Shown: positions 11,523 to 22,624, counted from the stretch's first letter. The stretch: 64,000 bases of DNA from Porites lobata (GCA_942486035.1 CALNXK010000008.1:5170001-5234000), one strand, 5' to 3'. Notes: generated by a model from the letters alone, not told the origin. Translations and numbers: made by a program.

Positions 11523-12891
11523 AGTTGGTAGTGTTTCTTGTGAAAGCCATCCCTCTCTGCTCTGCGTCGTACAGAAGAACGCCTTAGCGGCCTCGCAATG
11601 ATGCTTATTCATCGTTGAACAAACTACATGCCAACGCCAAAGGATATTTATGAACGAAAATCAAACCGTGGAGACATCTTTTATAGGTTAGTTAGCCAAA
11701 CATCGTGCAGTTTTGTGAAATGTTTAGTGTACTAGTGCTTGGATATACGGTGTGTTTTAAATTAACAGGACCTCGGAAATAAGCACTTGTAAGCACTGAA
11801 AACACACTTGACTTTTCACACTTATTCGAGTCGATTTTTCGGAAACACACCTCATGACAAGTGCTGAAAATAGCGTTTCGGAGCCCCCAGATCGTTTAAC
11901 AACCGACATGGTAATTGCGAGAACACCAATGGTGTGTCTTTGAGTAAGGTGTCTGTTTTCATTTTCTAGCACTGTTTGGCTCTGCTGGCTTGGCGTGTCG
12001 CCGCTGACAAGCCCCACAAAAATCAAATCAAGCTATCCACTTAATAAAATGATTAACCAGTTTTTTTTCTTGGTGTACCCCGGCGTTGCAGGATTAAAAT
12101 GTCGAGTCGTCTGTTGCTTCGATTCGTAGAAACCACAGGTAGAGAATATTTCACGTCAGTAGAGCAATGATTCATTAAATCTCACAAAAATAAAAAGGCA
12201 GTTTCGGTTACAGAAACTGCGTAACCCAAGATCAGGCCAAATTTTAGCAGTTGTCTTACATTCTTCTTGCCCGTCGGAATGTTATTTACAAAGCGAAACG
12301 AAAATAGAGTCAGGTTAAAAATAGTAAGCACGCGGTGGATGATGGGAGGACAGAAAAAATGGCTGTCTCTCTTCTTCTCTTTTCCCTTCCCATTGTCCCA
12401 TGCGCACCTGTCTTTTTCCCTCTCCCTAGCCTCCGAGAACTTTACAGGGGAGAAAGAGGAAACTGCATTGGATACCAAGGTATTATTTTACACTAGTTAA
12501 TAATAAAGGCAAACAGTACTAGATTCTTCTTTAATCAGTACTAAAAGCATCAATAAAAAAAAGCACAGAAAATTTCAACCTAACTTTACCCTGACCAAAA
12601 AGTAACCATAAGGACAACATTCAATTCCCAATTCATACGGCCACTGTTGAGCTATTAAAATTTGGCAGCCAGTAGACCCTTCCATGGTTTTTCAACTTTT
12701 GATATGGACAAGTTAAAGAAAATCTTTTAAAACCACTGGAAAGAGCCCCTTTAAATAAGTAAGACTGCCAAGTTTGAAAGTGATACGTCTTAAGTGAGCA
12801 AATGTACATATATAGCTCTGCAATGGGCACCATGTCTGTAAATTTTTTGCGACTATGAAGAGCTGCAAAAGCATTGTCAATTAATAAATGT

Positions 12892-12915
12892 AGATGTAGA
12901 TGTAGATGTAGATGT
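12892..12915. repeat. (TGTAGA)n microsatellite
   Basis: Four near-perfect copies of GATGTA/TGTAGA. Copy B has the same array at about 44,560-44,586. Confidence 0.85.
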
Positions 12916-13613
12916 AGCTATATTTTGGCTAGTTTTCAACAAATCACTTTCAAGCTTGGCAGTTTTCTAATTTAAAGGTGCTCTTTCCTTTGGAGTCCAT
13001 GGATTTTACCTAACTTGTCCACGTCAAAAGTTGAAAAAAACTGTGGAAAGGTCTTTTAGTAGGGTATGGTGATATCCTTTTCTCAACTGGTTCCTTTTCT
13101 CATCACTGTCAAAATTTAACATCTTAAATGACTACCACACAGGCTGTTACATTGCAAAATCTGTAAGTGACTATGGTAAAAACCCACAAGTTAGAACCTG
13201 GTTTTTAAGAACCTGTTAGGCTAAAATTTGCCAGTTAGGCCTCCTCTATACAAGAACCTGTTTAGCCTAAAATTTGAAACTGGTTCCTATTATCTAAAAT
13301 CTAAAAATAAAATTCTGCACACTTGGGCAAATGGAATAAATTAACATTCAGGATACTCTTTGGAGACAAATGTCCTTAATGACTCTGACTTCACTAATTT
13401 AGTAGGTAGATTTGATATAAGGATTAAGCTGAATACCACTAATTACTTTTAGCTCCAATGTTTTTTGTTTTGTTAAGAAAAGAAGAACCCATTTTAAAAG
13501 AACCTGAGTAGCCTAAATTAGTGCTAATTAACATTTACGTAAGAATCTGTTTAGGCTAACTAAGGAAAATGCAGGTTCTTGCTCACAGGTTTTTACAGCA
13601 GACACTGTCAGAA

Positions 13614-13727
13614 GAGTAATCATTTATTAATGATCGTTAATTAACTAGTTACGGAGGTGTCAAATGTCTTATATAAACGAGCGCACATTCTTAACCGGTC
13701 ATCTTTTGTTAGATCCGGAGGCGACGC
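13614..13727 (+). repeat. Left terminal direct repeat with TATA box
   Basis: This 114-base block recurs at 15,408-15,521. It includes two small palindromes, ATCATTTATTAATGAT and GTTAATTAAC, that could be recombinase binding sites. It also has a TATATAAA motif just after an in-frame ATG at 13,664. The TATA position suggests that this ATG is upstream of transcription and that translation starts later, at 13,772. Confidence 0.7.
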
Positions 13728-13771
13728 GTAACCTCTTGTCTTCACGTTCGTCGCTCCAAGCTCTTTTCGTA

Positions 13772-15231
13772 ATGTCACTCTCAGCCGGCGCACGTCCAAA
13801 GCGCGCTCCCAAACCAGCGTACGATCCGGATTTCCTCTACGATCTTCCCTCACACTCGTTGTTTTCAGAGGCTCTAGAAGTAGAGGACGATGCCGACAAC
13901 ATACCGAAAACAAAGCAGCGAAAGCAGAAGTCCTTCAAATCCAAATCACCCACGGTTCCTGACCCTTCGCCGCCGGCAACCTCTTCAGTGGATTCAGGAA
14001 ACACGCTCACTTTTGAGCAACAAATTCAACTTGTCCAGCTCCAGAAAGACAAGCTCGAACTGGAGTTGCAAGTTCTTACTCTGAGCTCTCGGGAACGCCC
14101 CCAAGAAAACACGCGCGGCGGTTTCGCCGACGATGTTACAGAGCCAACCTCCCAACGACGCACTAAAAGACCCATCGACTGGCCTCACGACTTCGTGCCC
14201 AGTGTTCAAGACCTCCCTCCGGGATCAGGTCAGCATTCCCGGTCAGATGTTTCTATCGTCACATTGCAGTCTTTCGTCTCACGTCTCATCTCCTGTGCAC
14301 ACGCAACATCGACACAGAAGAATATAGCTGCTCATATTCGTAGTTATCGGACTTTTTGTGACCTGAGGGCTCTTCAGTCCTTTCCTATTAGTGTTAAATC
14401 GATTAGCTTGTATGTAGCATATTTAGTCGCGCAGAAACGGGCTTACGGTACCGTGCTTAACCATATTAGTAGTCTTAAACACGCTCATCAACTTGCCGGG
14501 TCTGAACTCACTTGGAGTTCCGATTACCGCTTTCAGCTTTTATTACGAGGCGCCAAGCGTTTTCTGGGTGCGGCCGTTTCTCGTAAATCGGCCATGACAC
14601 CTTCAATTTTGCATGCCGCGTTTGATCTTTTCAATTTTTCTTTACCGCTACATGCGGCTATGTGGGCTCTGTTTTTAGTTGCTTTCTTCACCTTTTTGCG
14701 TAATCCAATCTAGTACTCGATAATCCGAGGCAAATCTCCCCCAAGGTTATCACGCGGGCAGATTTGGTTTTCACGTCTTCGGGCGCAAATATCCATGTTT
14801 CAGCCACGAAGACCATTCAGTGTCAGCAACGCTCTCTTATTTTGCCAATTCCCGTGATTCCTGGCTCTCGCCTTTGTCCGATTTCGGCCTTGCGACGCCA
14901 TTTCGCGCTCAACCCGGGCCCCGTGTCTGCCCCCCTTTTTTCAGTTTTCTCCGGGTCGGGTTTAGTACCAATTACTTACAAGCAATTTTGCGCTTTTCTT
15001 TCGCGGGTTATGTCTACGCTCAATTTAGATCCGTCCCTTTACTCTCCTCATAGTTTTCGAAGGGGTGGGGCGACTTTCGCATTTGATTGCCATATTCCAT
15101 CCGAAATAATCAAACTGCAGGGAGACTGGAAGAGCGACGCTTATCTTGTTTATTTAGAATTATCTCAGACACAAAAACAGCAGGCAGCCAAGGCTATGGC
15201 CCTAACGCTTCAGTCTATGTTTTCCGACTAA
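13772..15231 (+). pseudogene. Tyrosine recombinase with one frameshift
   Basis: The open frame runs from 13,772 to a stop at 14,711-14,713, and the homologous frame resumes from about 14,712 to 15,231. The N-terminal part has a basic start, an acidic/serine-rich linker and a short coiled coil (about residues 75-100). A SAM-like core-binding domain follows (about 170-280), then the catalytic domain. The first catalytic arginine is in FFTFLR, just before the break. The second part has HSFRRGGA (H-x-x-R), then GDWKSDAYLVYLE with the conserved tryptophan and the likely nucleophilic tyrosine. A one-base loss near 14,700-14,705 explains the break, so the enzyme is probably inactive. The longer start at 13,664 lies in the terminal repeat and is less likely. 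Confidence 0.8.
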
Positions 15232-15407
15232 GTTTTATTATCGACTTATGCCTTAGTCTTCTTTCAACCCATTACCAACATTCTCACCCTAGTTTGGGCA
15301 CTTTGGCGTCTTGGTTTATTGTCAAGCTATCGGTCAGCTTTCTCCGCTTGGTTCAATAAACTTATTTTGCCCAAACTCTCGTGTCGTCTTGGTAACGTGG
15401 GTTGATT

Positions 15408-15603
15408 GAGTAATCATTTATTAATGATCGTTAATTAACTAGTTACGGAGGTGTCAAATGTCTTATATAAACGAGCGCACATTCTTAACCGGTCATCTTT
15501 TGTTAGATCCGGAGGCGACGCTGACACTGTCAAATGTCTTATATAAACGAGCGCACATTCTTAACCGGTCATCTTTTGTTAGATCCGGAGGCGACGCTGA
15601 CAC
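15408..15603 (+). repeat. Right terminal repeat with extra 76-base tandem copy
   Basis: The first unit (15,408-15,521) matches the left repeat. A 76-base unit starting TGTCAAATGTC and ending GACGCTGACAC occurs twice in tandem, at 15,452-15,527 and 15,528-15,603. TGTCA at each boundary also occurs in the target, so it is a plausible recombination core. Confidence 0.8.
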
Positions 15604-15867
15604 TGTCAGAAATATATCAATTTTCATTTGCCACTTGTTTGTCATTTCAAACGCACATTTTTTTTGCTCTTATTGACTGTATTAACAAGGTAAATTTTTT
15701 AGAGGAAATCCAGGTTGGGATCTTAAGATGTGGCTGTGGGCTGCATTAATGAATTACAGCTCAATGAAAGGAAGTTCTCCTAAAAAAATTAATGAGCATT
15801 TTGCCAGGTTAATCAATTTGTGGTTTGCAGCAGTGTACATGTTTCAAAACATTATCCAACCTGTGCT

Positions 15868-17604
15868 TTAAATCAAAACTTTACAAGTGTTTAAAATTCC
15901 TCTTGAAATTCTGAGAGGAGCCAAAACAGCTCGAGGAGAGTTAAGAGGAATATCTGCACAATGCTTCCACTCATTCTTGTCAACATCATAGACCCTCAAG
16001 CAATAAACATTGGAACTTTCTTGGTTCCACAAACCTGTAACATAAATGGCTCCCTTAAAACTTGTGGCACCTAAAAAGCACTTTGGTGCAGATGTACTCT
16101 GAATGGCTGTCCAGATATTTGTAATTGGGTCGTACATTTCAATATTCCTGGAAGTTACATTTAAGGCGCGAGGGCTCGTACAGCCGCCAAATAGAAACAC
16201 TTTACCCTTTAAAATAGCAGCATGAGAGTATCTTTTTTTTTCAAGAATTGAAGCCACTCTGCACCATGAGTTTGTTTTGGGGTCAAATCTTTCAGCAACA
16301 TCCAGTAACTGATCTTTTGTCCGGCCTCCAATTGCATACATAGTGTCCTTGTCAGCTGCAACAGACAGTGAAGATCTGGAAATGTTCATGTGCATAGCTT
16401 CCTGCCATAGATTTGTGTCAGAATTGTACCTATGTACACAGTTTACTTGCTCATCTCCTATTCTCCCACCAATCACATACAAAAACCCTTGGAAATTAAC
16501 TACAGCTACACTACGGAGTGGCAATGAACCACCACTTAAAGGTGTGACAGATAACCAAGAGTTCACCACTGGATCATATCTCTCAACTGACTGTTGAAAA
16601 GCATTGTTGACATAAAGTTTGCCATAAGAAACACACATGGTATATGAAAAGCTATGACTGGACTGGTCTGCAAGCTTAAATAACTTGCCTTCTGTGGGAA
16701 GGTAAGAGATTGTGCTTTTACTGCTAGAGATGACAAGACAATCTTCAGCTATCCTCAGACAGTTTCTTGGTGCTTGGGCAAAATAGCAGTCTTCAGAGCC
16801 AGATGAAACATCTTCCATTGCATCTAAGACCACTGACGTGCATCTTTCATCATTTTTCACCAAAGGATGAGGTAAGATTTCCTTGAAAACATAGTTGCGT
16901 GACAGGTACATCAGACGAACGTTACGAAATAATTCGAAAAACATTTCACGTTGGCGGCACTCTTTTTCTTCACACCACTTGACAATAGCCTGGAAAACGT
17001 CTTCTTCCCCCCTTACTCTTATTTCATCACTTGAAATCCATTCTTCCAGCTCTTCCTTGCTTAAGTTCAAAAAATCTTCCTGCTCAATTACACTCGTAAA
17101 GTGTGTACAGATAAAATCTCTCGCTTCCTTTTGCAATTCTCTGCACTGATACTTAGCAGCCGAATAATATGCCAAAATACAGTTTGAAGAAGACAACGTC
17201 CGTGCGATAAAGTTACTTGAAGTCTCTTTCAGACATGGAATGACCAAAAAATCGGCTACCACTAGAAGATCGAACGCGTTGTGTTGCGTGACGTCAACAT
17301 ATCCTGTGTACAGATAATCTAACAATTCCTCCATCACAGCTTTGCTTGTGTTTTCTAATCTGATGACTCCTTCTTTCTTTTCTTTCATTTCGCTGTTAAG
17401 AGCATTGTAGAAGAACGGACTTGCTGCACATAAAACGATTCTGTGCGCTTTCAAGCGAGCTTGATCGTCACCACAGCCAACTTCTAAAATTACATCACAG
17501 AAATGATCGTTCCTTCGTTGAACATCGAGCCGTTTCATCATTTCCACGCAAAACTGTTGCACGTCAGTTTCCTTAATTGGTCCCCACGATATATCATTCA
17601 TCAT
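15868..17604 (-). CDS. BTB-BACK-Kelch protein (Kelch-like), copy A
   Basis: One intronless frame of 578 residues, starting at the first of two methionines. The BTB domain spans about residues 32-135 (DHFCDVILEVG, then a typical helix with FFYNALNSEMKE, the position that contacts Cullin-3). The BACK domain covers about 140-245. Kelch repeats follow from about 300 to 565, with at least four clear blades showing GG and later YDP-x-x-x-x-W motifs (VIGGR, AIGGR, LFGGC). Such proteins are substrate adaptors of Cullin-3 ubiquitin ligases; the substrate cannot be told. It differs from copy B by about 11 residues and lacks a two-residue insertion (RY) found there. The frame is open in both copies, so both may be active. 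Confidence 0.93.
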   Translation of the reverse strand: MMNDISWGPIKETDVQQFCVEMMKRLDVQRRNDHFCDVILEVGCGDDQARLKAHRIVLCAASPFFYNALNSEMKEKKEGVIRLENTSKAVMEELLDYLYTGYVDVTQHNAFDLLVVADFLVIPCLKETSSNFIARTLSSSNCILAYYSAAKYQCRELQKEARDFICTHFTSVIEQEDFLNLSKEELEEWISSDEIRVRGEEDVFQAIVKWCEEKECRQREMFFELFRNVRLMYLSRNYVFKEILPHPLVKNDERCTSVVLDAMEDVSSGSEDCYFAQAPRNCLRIAEDCLVISSSKSTISYLPTEGKLFKLADQSSHSFSYTMCVSYGKLYVNNAFQQSVERYDPVVNSWLSVTPLSGGSLPLRSVAVVNFQGFLYVIGGRIGDEQVNCVHRYNSDTNLWQEAMHMNISRSSLSVAADKDTMYAIGGRTKDQLLDVAERFDPKTNSWCRVASILEKKRYSHAAILKGKVFLFGGCTSPRALNVTSRNIEMYDPITNIWTAIQSTSAPKCFLGATSFKGAIYVTGLWNQESSNVYCLRVYDVDKNEWKHCADIPLNSPRAVLAPLRISRGILNTCKVLI

Positions 17605-19434
17605 GATGTTGATTATGATATCAGTCGAAATGTCAACAAGAAACCAGGAAAGAAAAAAAAAAGGTTTCTGTCAGCCTTCCACAGGATCTACGAGCATCAA
17701 CGGCGCGAAAACCCGCGAAAAGGCAAAAAGTGAAACAAATGCGCATAATCGTAGAAGCTTTCCGCTGACAAGATTTCCCAGGCTTTATTGCCCCCGCAGG
17801 CCCAGAAGGCGAAATCCCGAGGAGCCACTCTGATAACTCGCGCGTATATTAAAGAAGTACTTACAGTTAAAATAATTATACAGTCAGTATGCCAGAAAAA
17901 ATCTCGAGATGGTTACGATGACGTTAAGACAGAAAATCCCGTAGGGACCGCTTAGGTACATTTTGTGACATTTATTGTACAGTCATACTTCGGTACTCTT
18001 TTGCGTTACGTGTTATCAGTGACATTCTGTAGAGCAGTTGTTTTGAAAGTTATGGACCAAAGGACACTCGTTTAGCGCAGATGAAGTTATAAGGTGCGTA
18101 TAACTGTGTTTATTATTCATTCAAAATATTTCCCCGGTTCTGATTGGCTAAAAGCACTCGCATAATTCACCATAACCAGCTACTGATGACCAAATTTGGA
18201 AGAATTTTGCGTTTAATCTACCAATGACGTCAAAAGTGCAGCTTCCTTGCAGGTTAATGCACCTTTAACCGAGAAGACCAGGGGACGAGGTTGAGTTGGT
18301 CGTTATGAAAACAAAAATAGCGGAAATTTCACTCGTTTCAAGAGTAAGAACTAGGCGAAATAATAGCTTAAAACAGGAAATAACACCCTCCTCGATCTCG
18401 ATAATTCTTCATAAGATACTCAGCGTCATTCATTAATTGTTAAATATAGACACTTGGAAAGTCTGCAAGACACGGGGTCACAAATCTTTGATTGGAAAGA
18501 CACTCTTTCTCTCTCTTTGACCGGAATAAGACTCAGCCCCAAACAAGCAATACATTACAAGTGAATCAACGGCTAGCTTATCACTAGCAGAACGTGGACG
18601 CTTACAGAAATTCGCCGACAATCACATCTGTGCTGACCCATTCCCTGTCCACAGATGTCCTTGCGCTATAAAGTTTAAAATAAGACTAGAATGTGCGAGC
18701 GTGATTTGATCAAACGTCCTTTCAATTTCTAAGGCTTACTTTCCGGCAAATAAAATGAACTGAATGTAAAATGTGAAAGAGAATTAGCGAAAAATTCAAC
18801 TTCTAATTAAATCTTTTCTTATGGTTTCGAATAAACTATTCTCGAAAGTGAGAATGTTTTGATCAAAGCTGTGTAAATCGAACTGAAACTGTGCATGGAA
18901 CCTTGCGTTTCCTGTTTTTACCTCATCTATTGTATGGAATACGACCAAGAATGCTATTGACCGACAATATACAGAGCGGGGACAGCTGTAGTGTCAACTA
19001 TTACTAGTTACATTCTTCCGATTCTTTGTAGCAAAAGAGAATTGCTCATTCTAAGCGTATCCGATGGGGCGTTTATTCGAGGTAAGCGTCTATTTCAAAA
19101 TCATACATCTAAATATTAAATCAGTGACTACAGCAACGATCAATCATTTGTAAATCTGGAACATGTTTAGAGTTCCAAAGACCAAAATGTTTTAGAAAAA
19201 TGGTAATTGTCTGGGTATGGGTGGTGCAAATAACCGAGTTGTGCCATGGGCAGCCCTCAAATGACAGGAAACCAGGGCGTAAAGCGCTCGAGACTGTTTC
19301 ACACAGACTTCTAATCCATAAAAAGCAATAAAACTTAAAGTTAAAAAGATCTAGAATGATGCTTGTTCTTTAAATAGCGATCTCCAAGCTTTTTAACAGG
19401 GCTGTCTACCGGAGATTCTTCCTATGTGAACTAA
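17605..19434. other. No gene seen; 5' flank of the Kelch gene
   Basis: This holds the presumed Kelch promoter and intergenic sequence, shared with copy B. I see no convincing TATA box or exon. A short block near 18,255-18,280 is missing in B. Confidence 0.5.
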
Positions 19435-19439
19435 TTATA

Positions 19440-20063
19440 GGGCCATAAGCATTTACACGAGGAAAAATAAGACGCGTCTTGAATAAGATGCGAGCATGTC
19501 TTATCTAAGACGAATACAGCTCGTATAAATGGTTCGCGTCTTATTTCTGTTCTTGACTCGTTTTCATGTAAGTGTTGCCTGTAGCAACGGTAATCCAACA
19601 TGGCGTGCCAAAACTTAACGCATGCGTAGTATGCGTTCGCGTCTTAACGTTGATTTCCACTGACGCGTTTTTGGCTACGTTCTTTAACGCACGTAATTTT
19701 TTAATCACGTAAACAAAAAAGAGGCAAGATATAAAGTGTTGAGATTAAATGTGAAGTTGAGCGAGGTTTAACTTTTACATTTTCGTGCGACCTTACATAC
19801 ATTGCCTCTATTTTATTTGCAAACGTAAATTTTACGCCCGTGCGCACGTAAAAAGTACGCGACAATGGAAATCAAGACATAAGACGCTAAGGTCATTTAT
19901 ACGAAGTTTTTCTCGTCTTAGCTAAGATACGTCTTATCTAAGAACAGGTGTTGAGGGATGTTCTAAAATAAGACGCGTCTTAGCTAAGTCGCGTCTTATT
20001 TTAGACGAAATGTGCCGTTTATACGAAAAGTTCGGGTCTTATTTTTCCTCATATAAATGGCCC
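19440..20063. mobile_element. MITE with GGGCCAT ends and TTATA target duplication
   Basis: The left end GGGCCAT...GAGGAAAAATAAGAC is mirrored by GTCTTATTTTTCCTC...ATGGCCC at the right. TTATA flanks both sides (19,435-19,439 and 20,064-20,068). The interior has repeated TAAGACGCGTCTTA palindromes and no coding capacity. Copy B keeps only the left part (49,135 to about 49,590). Confidence 0.75.
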
Positions 20064-20585
20064 TTATAAGCAGTATTGATGATACACACGTGCTGCAATC
20101 TGAAAGTTTTAGGGCTGAAAATGTCGTATCTCTTTGCTAGGTAACCCGGTTACACTTTCCAAGTAAAAATTGAATTTCGTATTTCGCGCGTGTTGAACTG
20201 CCAAATGCATGAGGAATTTTTTGGTGCCATGAGAATATCGCTTCCTTTTCGATTTGTTTACGCTTGACTAAAATGTAAAATTTACTGCGTAATTCCAGTG
20301 ACAAGCCAGGGGTAGGGGGAAAGGTAATTATAGCGAAAAGTCTTGAGAGGAAAACTCATGAAAGGTTAAACTTCTCTCGCTGTTCTTGTTGAAGCACTGA
20401 CAGCTATAGGCACACAAGGTTAAATAGTTTCTTCGCTAAGTGGTCAAGTTGAAAGCTTTTTCTCTTCCTTTTCATTTAATAGGAGTGGTCGAAACTCGAA
20501 ATCGAAGTAGGTGATTTTTTATCAGGTTTACGCGAATTAGGTGTAAAACATTTTATTGGCTATAAGTGTGACATCCTGCCTGCTT
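20064..20585. other. No gene seen
   Basis: Intergenic sequence between two MITEs. It is deleted from copy B. Confidence 0.6.
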
Positions 20586-20594
20586 GCTTGATTT

Positions 20595-20895
20595 TGGCCA
20601 TCCTCGGAGACCCAGGGGCAGATAGTGGGGGCGAGAGAAAGTCTAAACGGGCGGGAAAATGTGGCACGAAGAAAAGTAAAGAATGGCGAGAAGAGCCCCT
20701 GGGGACAATGTCTTACCAGACCAGTTCCAAACGGTCGCCGCCGTTCTGGCTTCTGATTGGTGCCAGAAAACTTGTAAGACATTGTTCCCAGGGGCTCTTC
20801 TCGCCGTTCTTTACTTTTCTTCGTTCCATATATATTTTTCCGCCCGTTTAGACTTTCCCTCGCCCCCACTATCTGCCCCTGGGTCTCCGAGGATG
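20595..20895. mobile_element. Long-TIR MITE with 9-base target duplication, copy A only
   Basis: The 301-base element begins CATCCTCGGAGACCCAGGGG and ends with the complement. The inverted arms extend over most of the element, including the AAGAGCCCCTGGG and GCGAGAAGAG blocks. GATTTTGGC flanks both sides (20,586-20,594 and 20,896-20,904). Nine-base duplications with long inverted repeats suggest a Mutator-like origin. It lies within the interval missing from copy B, so its absence there is explained by deletion. Confidence 0.8.
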
Positions 20896-20904
20896 GATTT
20901 TGGC

Positions 20905-21700
20905 GTACTCGGATAAAATCTTTGTTAAGCATGCGCTTTCAACACCAGGTGTAAGAGCCGTACACTTGGTACAGCCGGCTCAGTTATGATCATCGAATTA
21001 TCAATAAACGGGATGCTCGCACTCAAAAAACTGTGGTCTGACGCCAGAAGACAAGATTGGCTAGTCGAAAAATTTGGGCTGCGGCGACTTCAAAGGTTTG
21101 ACGACGCGATTCAGGAAGAGCCTCCTTTTCTCCTCCTCACTCGATCAAGAAGACAAAAGGAGGCTCTGCTCGCGGGGTGTAAGTGATGTGAAAAATGGAG
21201 TTTTAATTTTCCTTGCACGAATGTTATTCAGGAATGACACCTTTTACGTGAAAACTCGTTTATTTTTGTGTGGGGAAATCTGAGTACAATCGAACCTCCA
21301 TGTACGACCATCTTTCGCAAGCGAACACGACCATTTATCCAACTGTTCAAAGCACCAAAAGCTTCCCAGTAATAACCCTATAGTTAAAACCTCTCGTAAG
21401 AGACTGCGCCCACTTTTTTCTTTTTTTAATTTTTTTCTTTGTTTTTACTTTAATCTCTTGTGAGAACCTTCATGGAACTACACTGATATCTTAACTTAGA
21501 AATCGCTCTAATTCATTCTGAAAAGTGGACGTTTTTGGATCTCTTTTTGGAAGCGACGTCCTGTAGACCGATTCTCTCAATATCAGATGAACACGAACAG
21601 TAGTGTTTTATCAAGTTAAAAAAAATTCGCACACCAAGTGTTAGAATTTTCAGACTTGACAAAGCACGTGCTGCGAATGTTTTGAAAGGCTTCAAGATAT
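20905..21700. other. No gene seen; short hairpin
   Basis: A 66-codon frame at 20,986-21,186 has no recognisable domain. Near 21,118-21,168 GAGCCTCCTTTT pairs with AAAAGGAGGCTC. This is the point where copy B carries its 3.9 kb insertion. Confidence 0.5.
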
Positions 21701-22201
21701 GTCCCAGGCACTAGTTGTTCAAAAGGTGGATAGCGCAATTGGTTTCCCGAATACTTAACTTCTGGATAGCGATTTACCCGGTGGATAGCGCTATCCAACG
21801 TTCGAACAACCCGGGCCAGATGTGTTGCATTTCTCTGATTTCTGTTGTTATTGGTTTGTGTATTGTTTTCTCAAAAAGCGTGTTGTTAAAAAATGCAAAA
21901 CGAAAACAACCAAAGAACAAAGGCTAGTTAACTATAGTGATGCAAATAAATTGTTAAACTGGACAACACAGTTCAGCAGCTACAAGCCTTCAGGATGCCG
22001 CTACTCAAAAGAAAATTTTCCTCCGTCAAAAACTGGACAAGAAGACAGGAAACTGCTCGAGGGGATTGTCACTAAATCTCGACATAAAAGGCGATGAAAA
22101 TTTCAATGGAATTGCTGACTGGAAAGGATAAATTGTCACTCAACCAGTGCTAGGTAAGATATCGTCTCTTGCAATGCAGGACAACAAACAACCGCATCTG
22201 G

Positions 22202-22340
22202 CCAGTTGTTCAAAAGCTGGATAGCGCTATCCACCGGATAAGTCTCTATCCAGTGGATAACTATTAGGGAAACCAATTACGCTATCCACTGGATAGTGAT
22301 TTATACGGTGGATAGAGCTATCCACCTTTCGAACAACTGG
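22202..22340. mobile_element. MITE with CCAGTTGTTC inverted ends
   Basis: The ends CCAGTTGTTC and GAACAACTGG are inverted, and the interior carries many GGATAG/CTATCC palindromes. A related piece with the same motifs lies at about 21,716-21,811. Both are also in copy B (54,571-54,708 and about 54,081-54,180). Confidence 0.7.
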
Positions 22341-22624
22341 GGCCTGGTTAATAAACTTCGTGCTGTGTTTTAAAACTACAACACGTTTTGACCGGCCAAC
22401 GACTTTTTGATTCTTTTAGACTGACTATTTTTTTTATAGATTTTGGGTCTATGTTTCACTTTTTCTGATGCAAATTAGACTGAACGTTTTCAATAAAACG
22501 TCATGTTCAGAAGATAAAATTCTCTAAAACGTATTTCCTCTGAGGCTGGATTCAAATCCCTCCCTTAGTTACCTTTTCAGACTGATGAATTTTACCGAGT
22601 AAAAAGATCCAAGTACGTGATTTA

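Larger units (their letters stand above)
13614..15598 (+). mobile_element. Tyrosine-recombinase transposon (Crypton/DIRS-like), copy A only
   Basis: A 1,998-base insertion relative to copy B. The empty site in B is a single GACACTGTCAGAA at 45,276-45,288; in A this 13-mer flanks both sides (13,601-13,613 and 15,599-15,611). The element has 114-base direct terminal repeats (13,614-13,727 and 15,408-15,521), and the right one is followed by a second tandem 76-base unit. Inside is one tyrosine recombinase in two frames and a polyadenylation signal (AATAAA, 15,355-15,360). There is no reverse transcriptase or RNase H. A recombinase-only element fits Crypton, but terminal repeats recall DIRS/Ngaro, so it could be a reduced DIRS relative. 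Confidence 0.85.
11900..15770. repeat. Older repeat, unit 2, interrupted by the recombinase element
   Basis: This is the second unit of the old repeat described at 7,830-9,430, in the same order and orientation. It is split at 13,613 by the 2.0 kb tyrosine-recombinase insertion. It ends about 100 bases from the Kelch gene stop, so part of it may be the Kelch 3' flank or 3'UTR. I see no protein-coding exon in it. Confidence 0.7.

Noticed and set aside
13641..14209. Minus-strand frames opposite the recombinase
   Set aside because: Antisense shadows of a real coding frame with known domains.
16343..17149. Plus-strand frames opposite the Kelch gene
   Set aside because: Serine-rich antisense shadows, repeated in copy B only because the gene is duplicated.
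20986..21186. 66-codon plus-strand frame
   Set aside because: Partly deleted and interrupted in copy B, with no domain. It overlaps a hairpin repeat.
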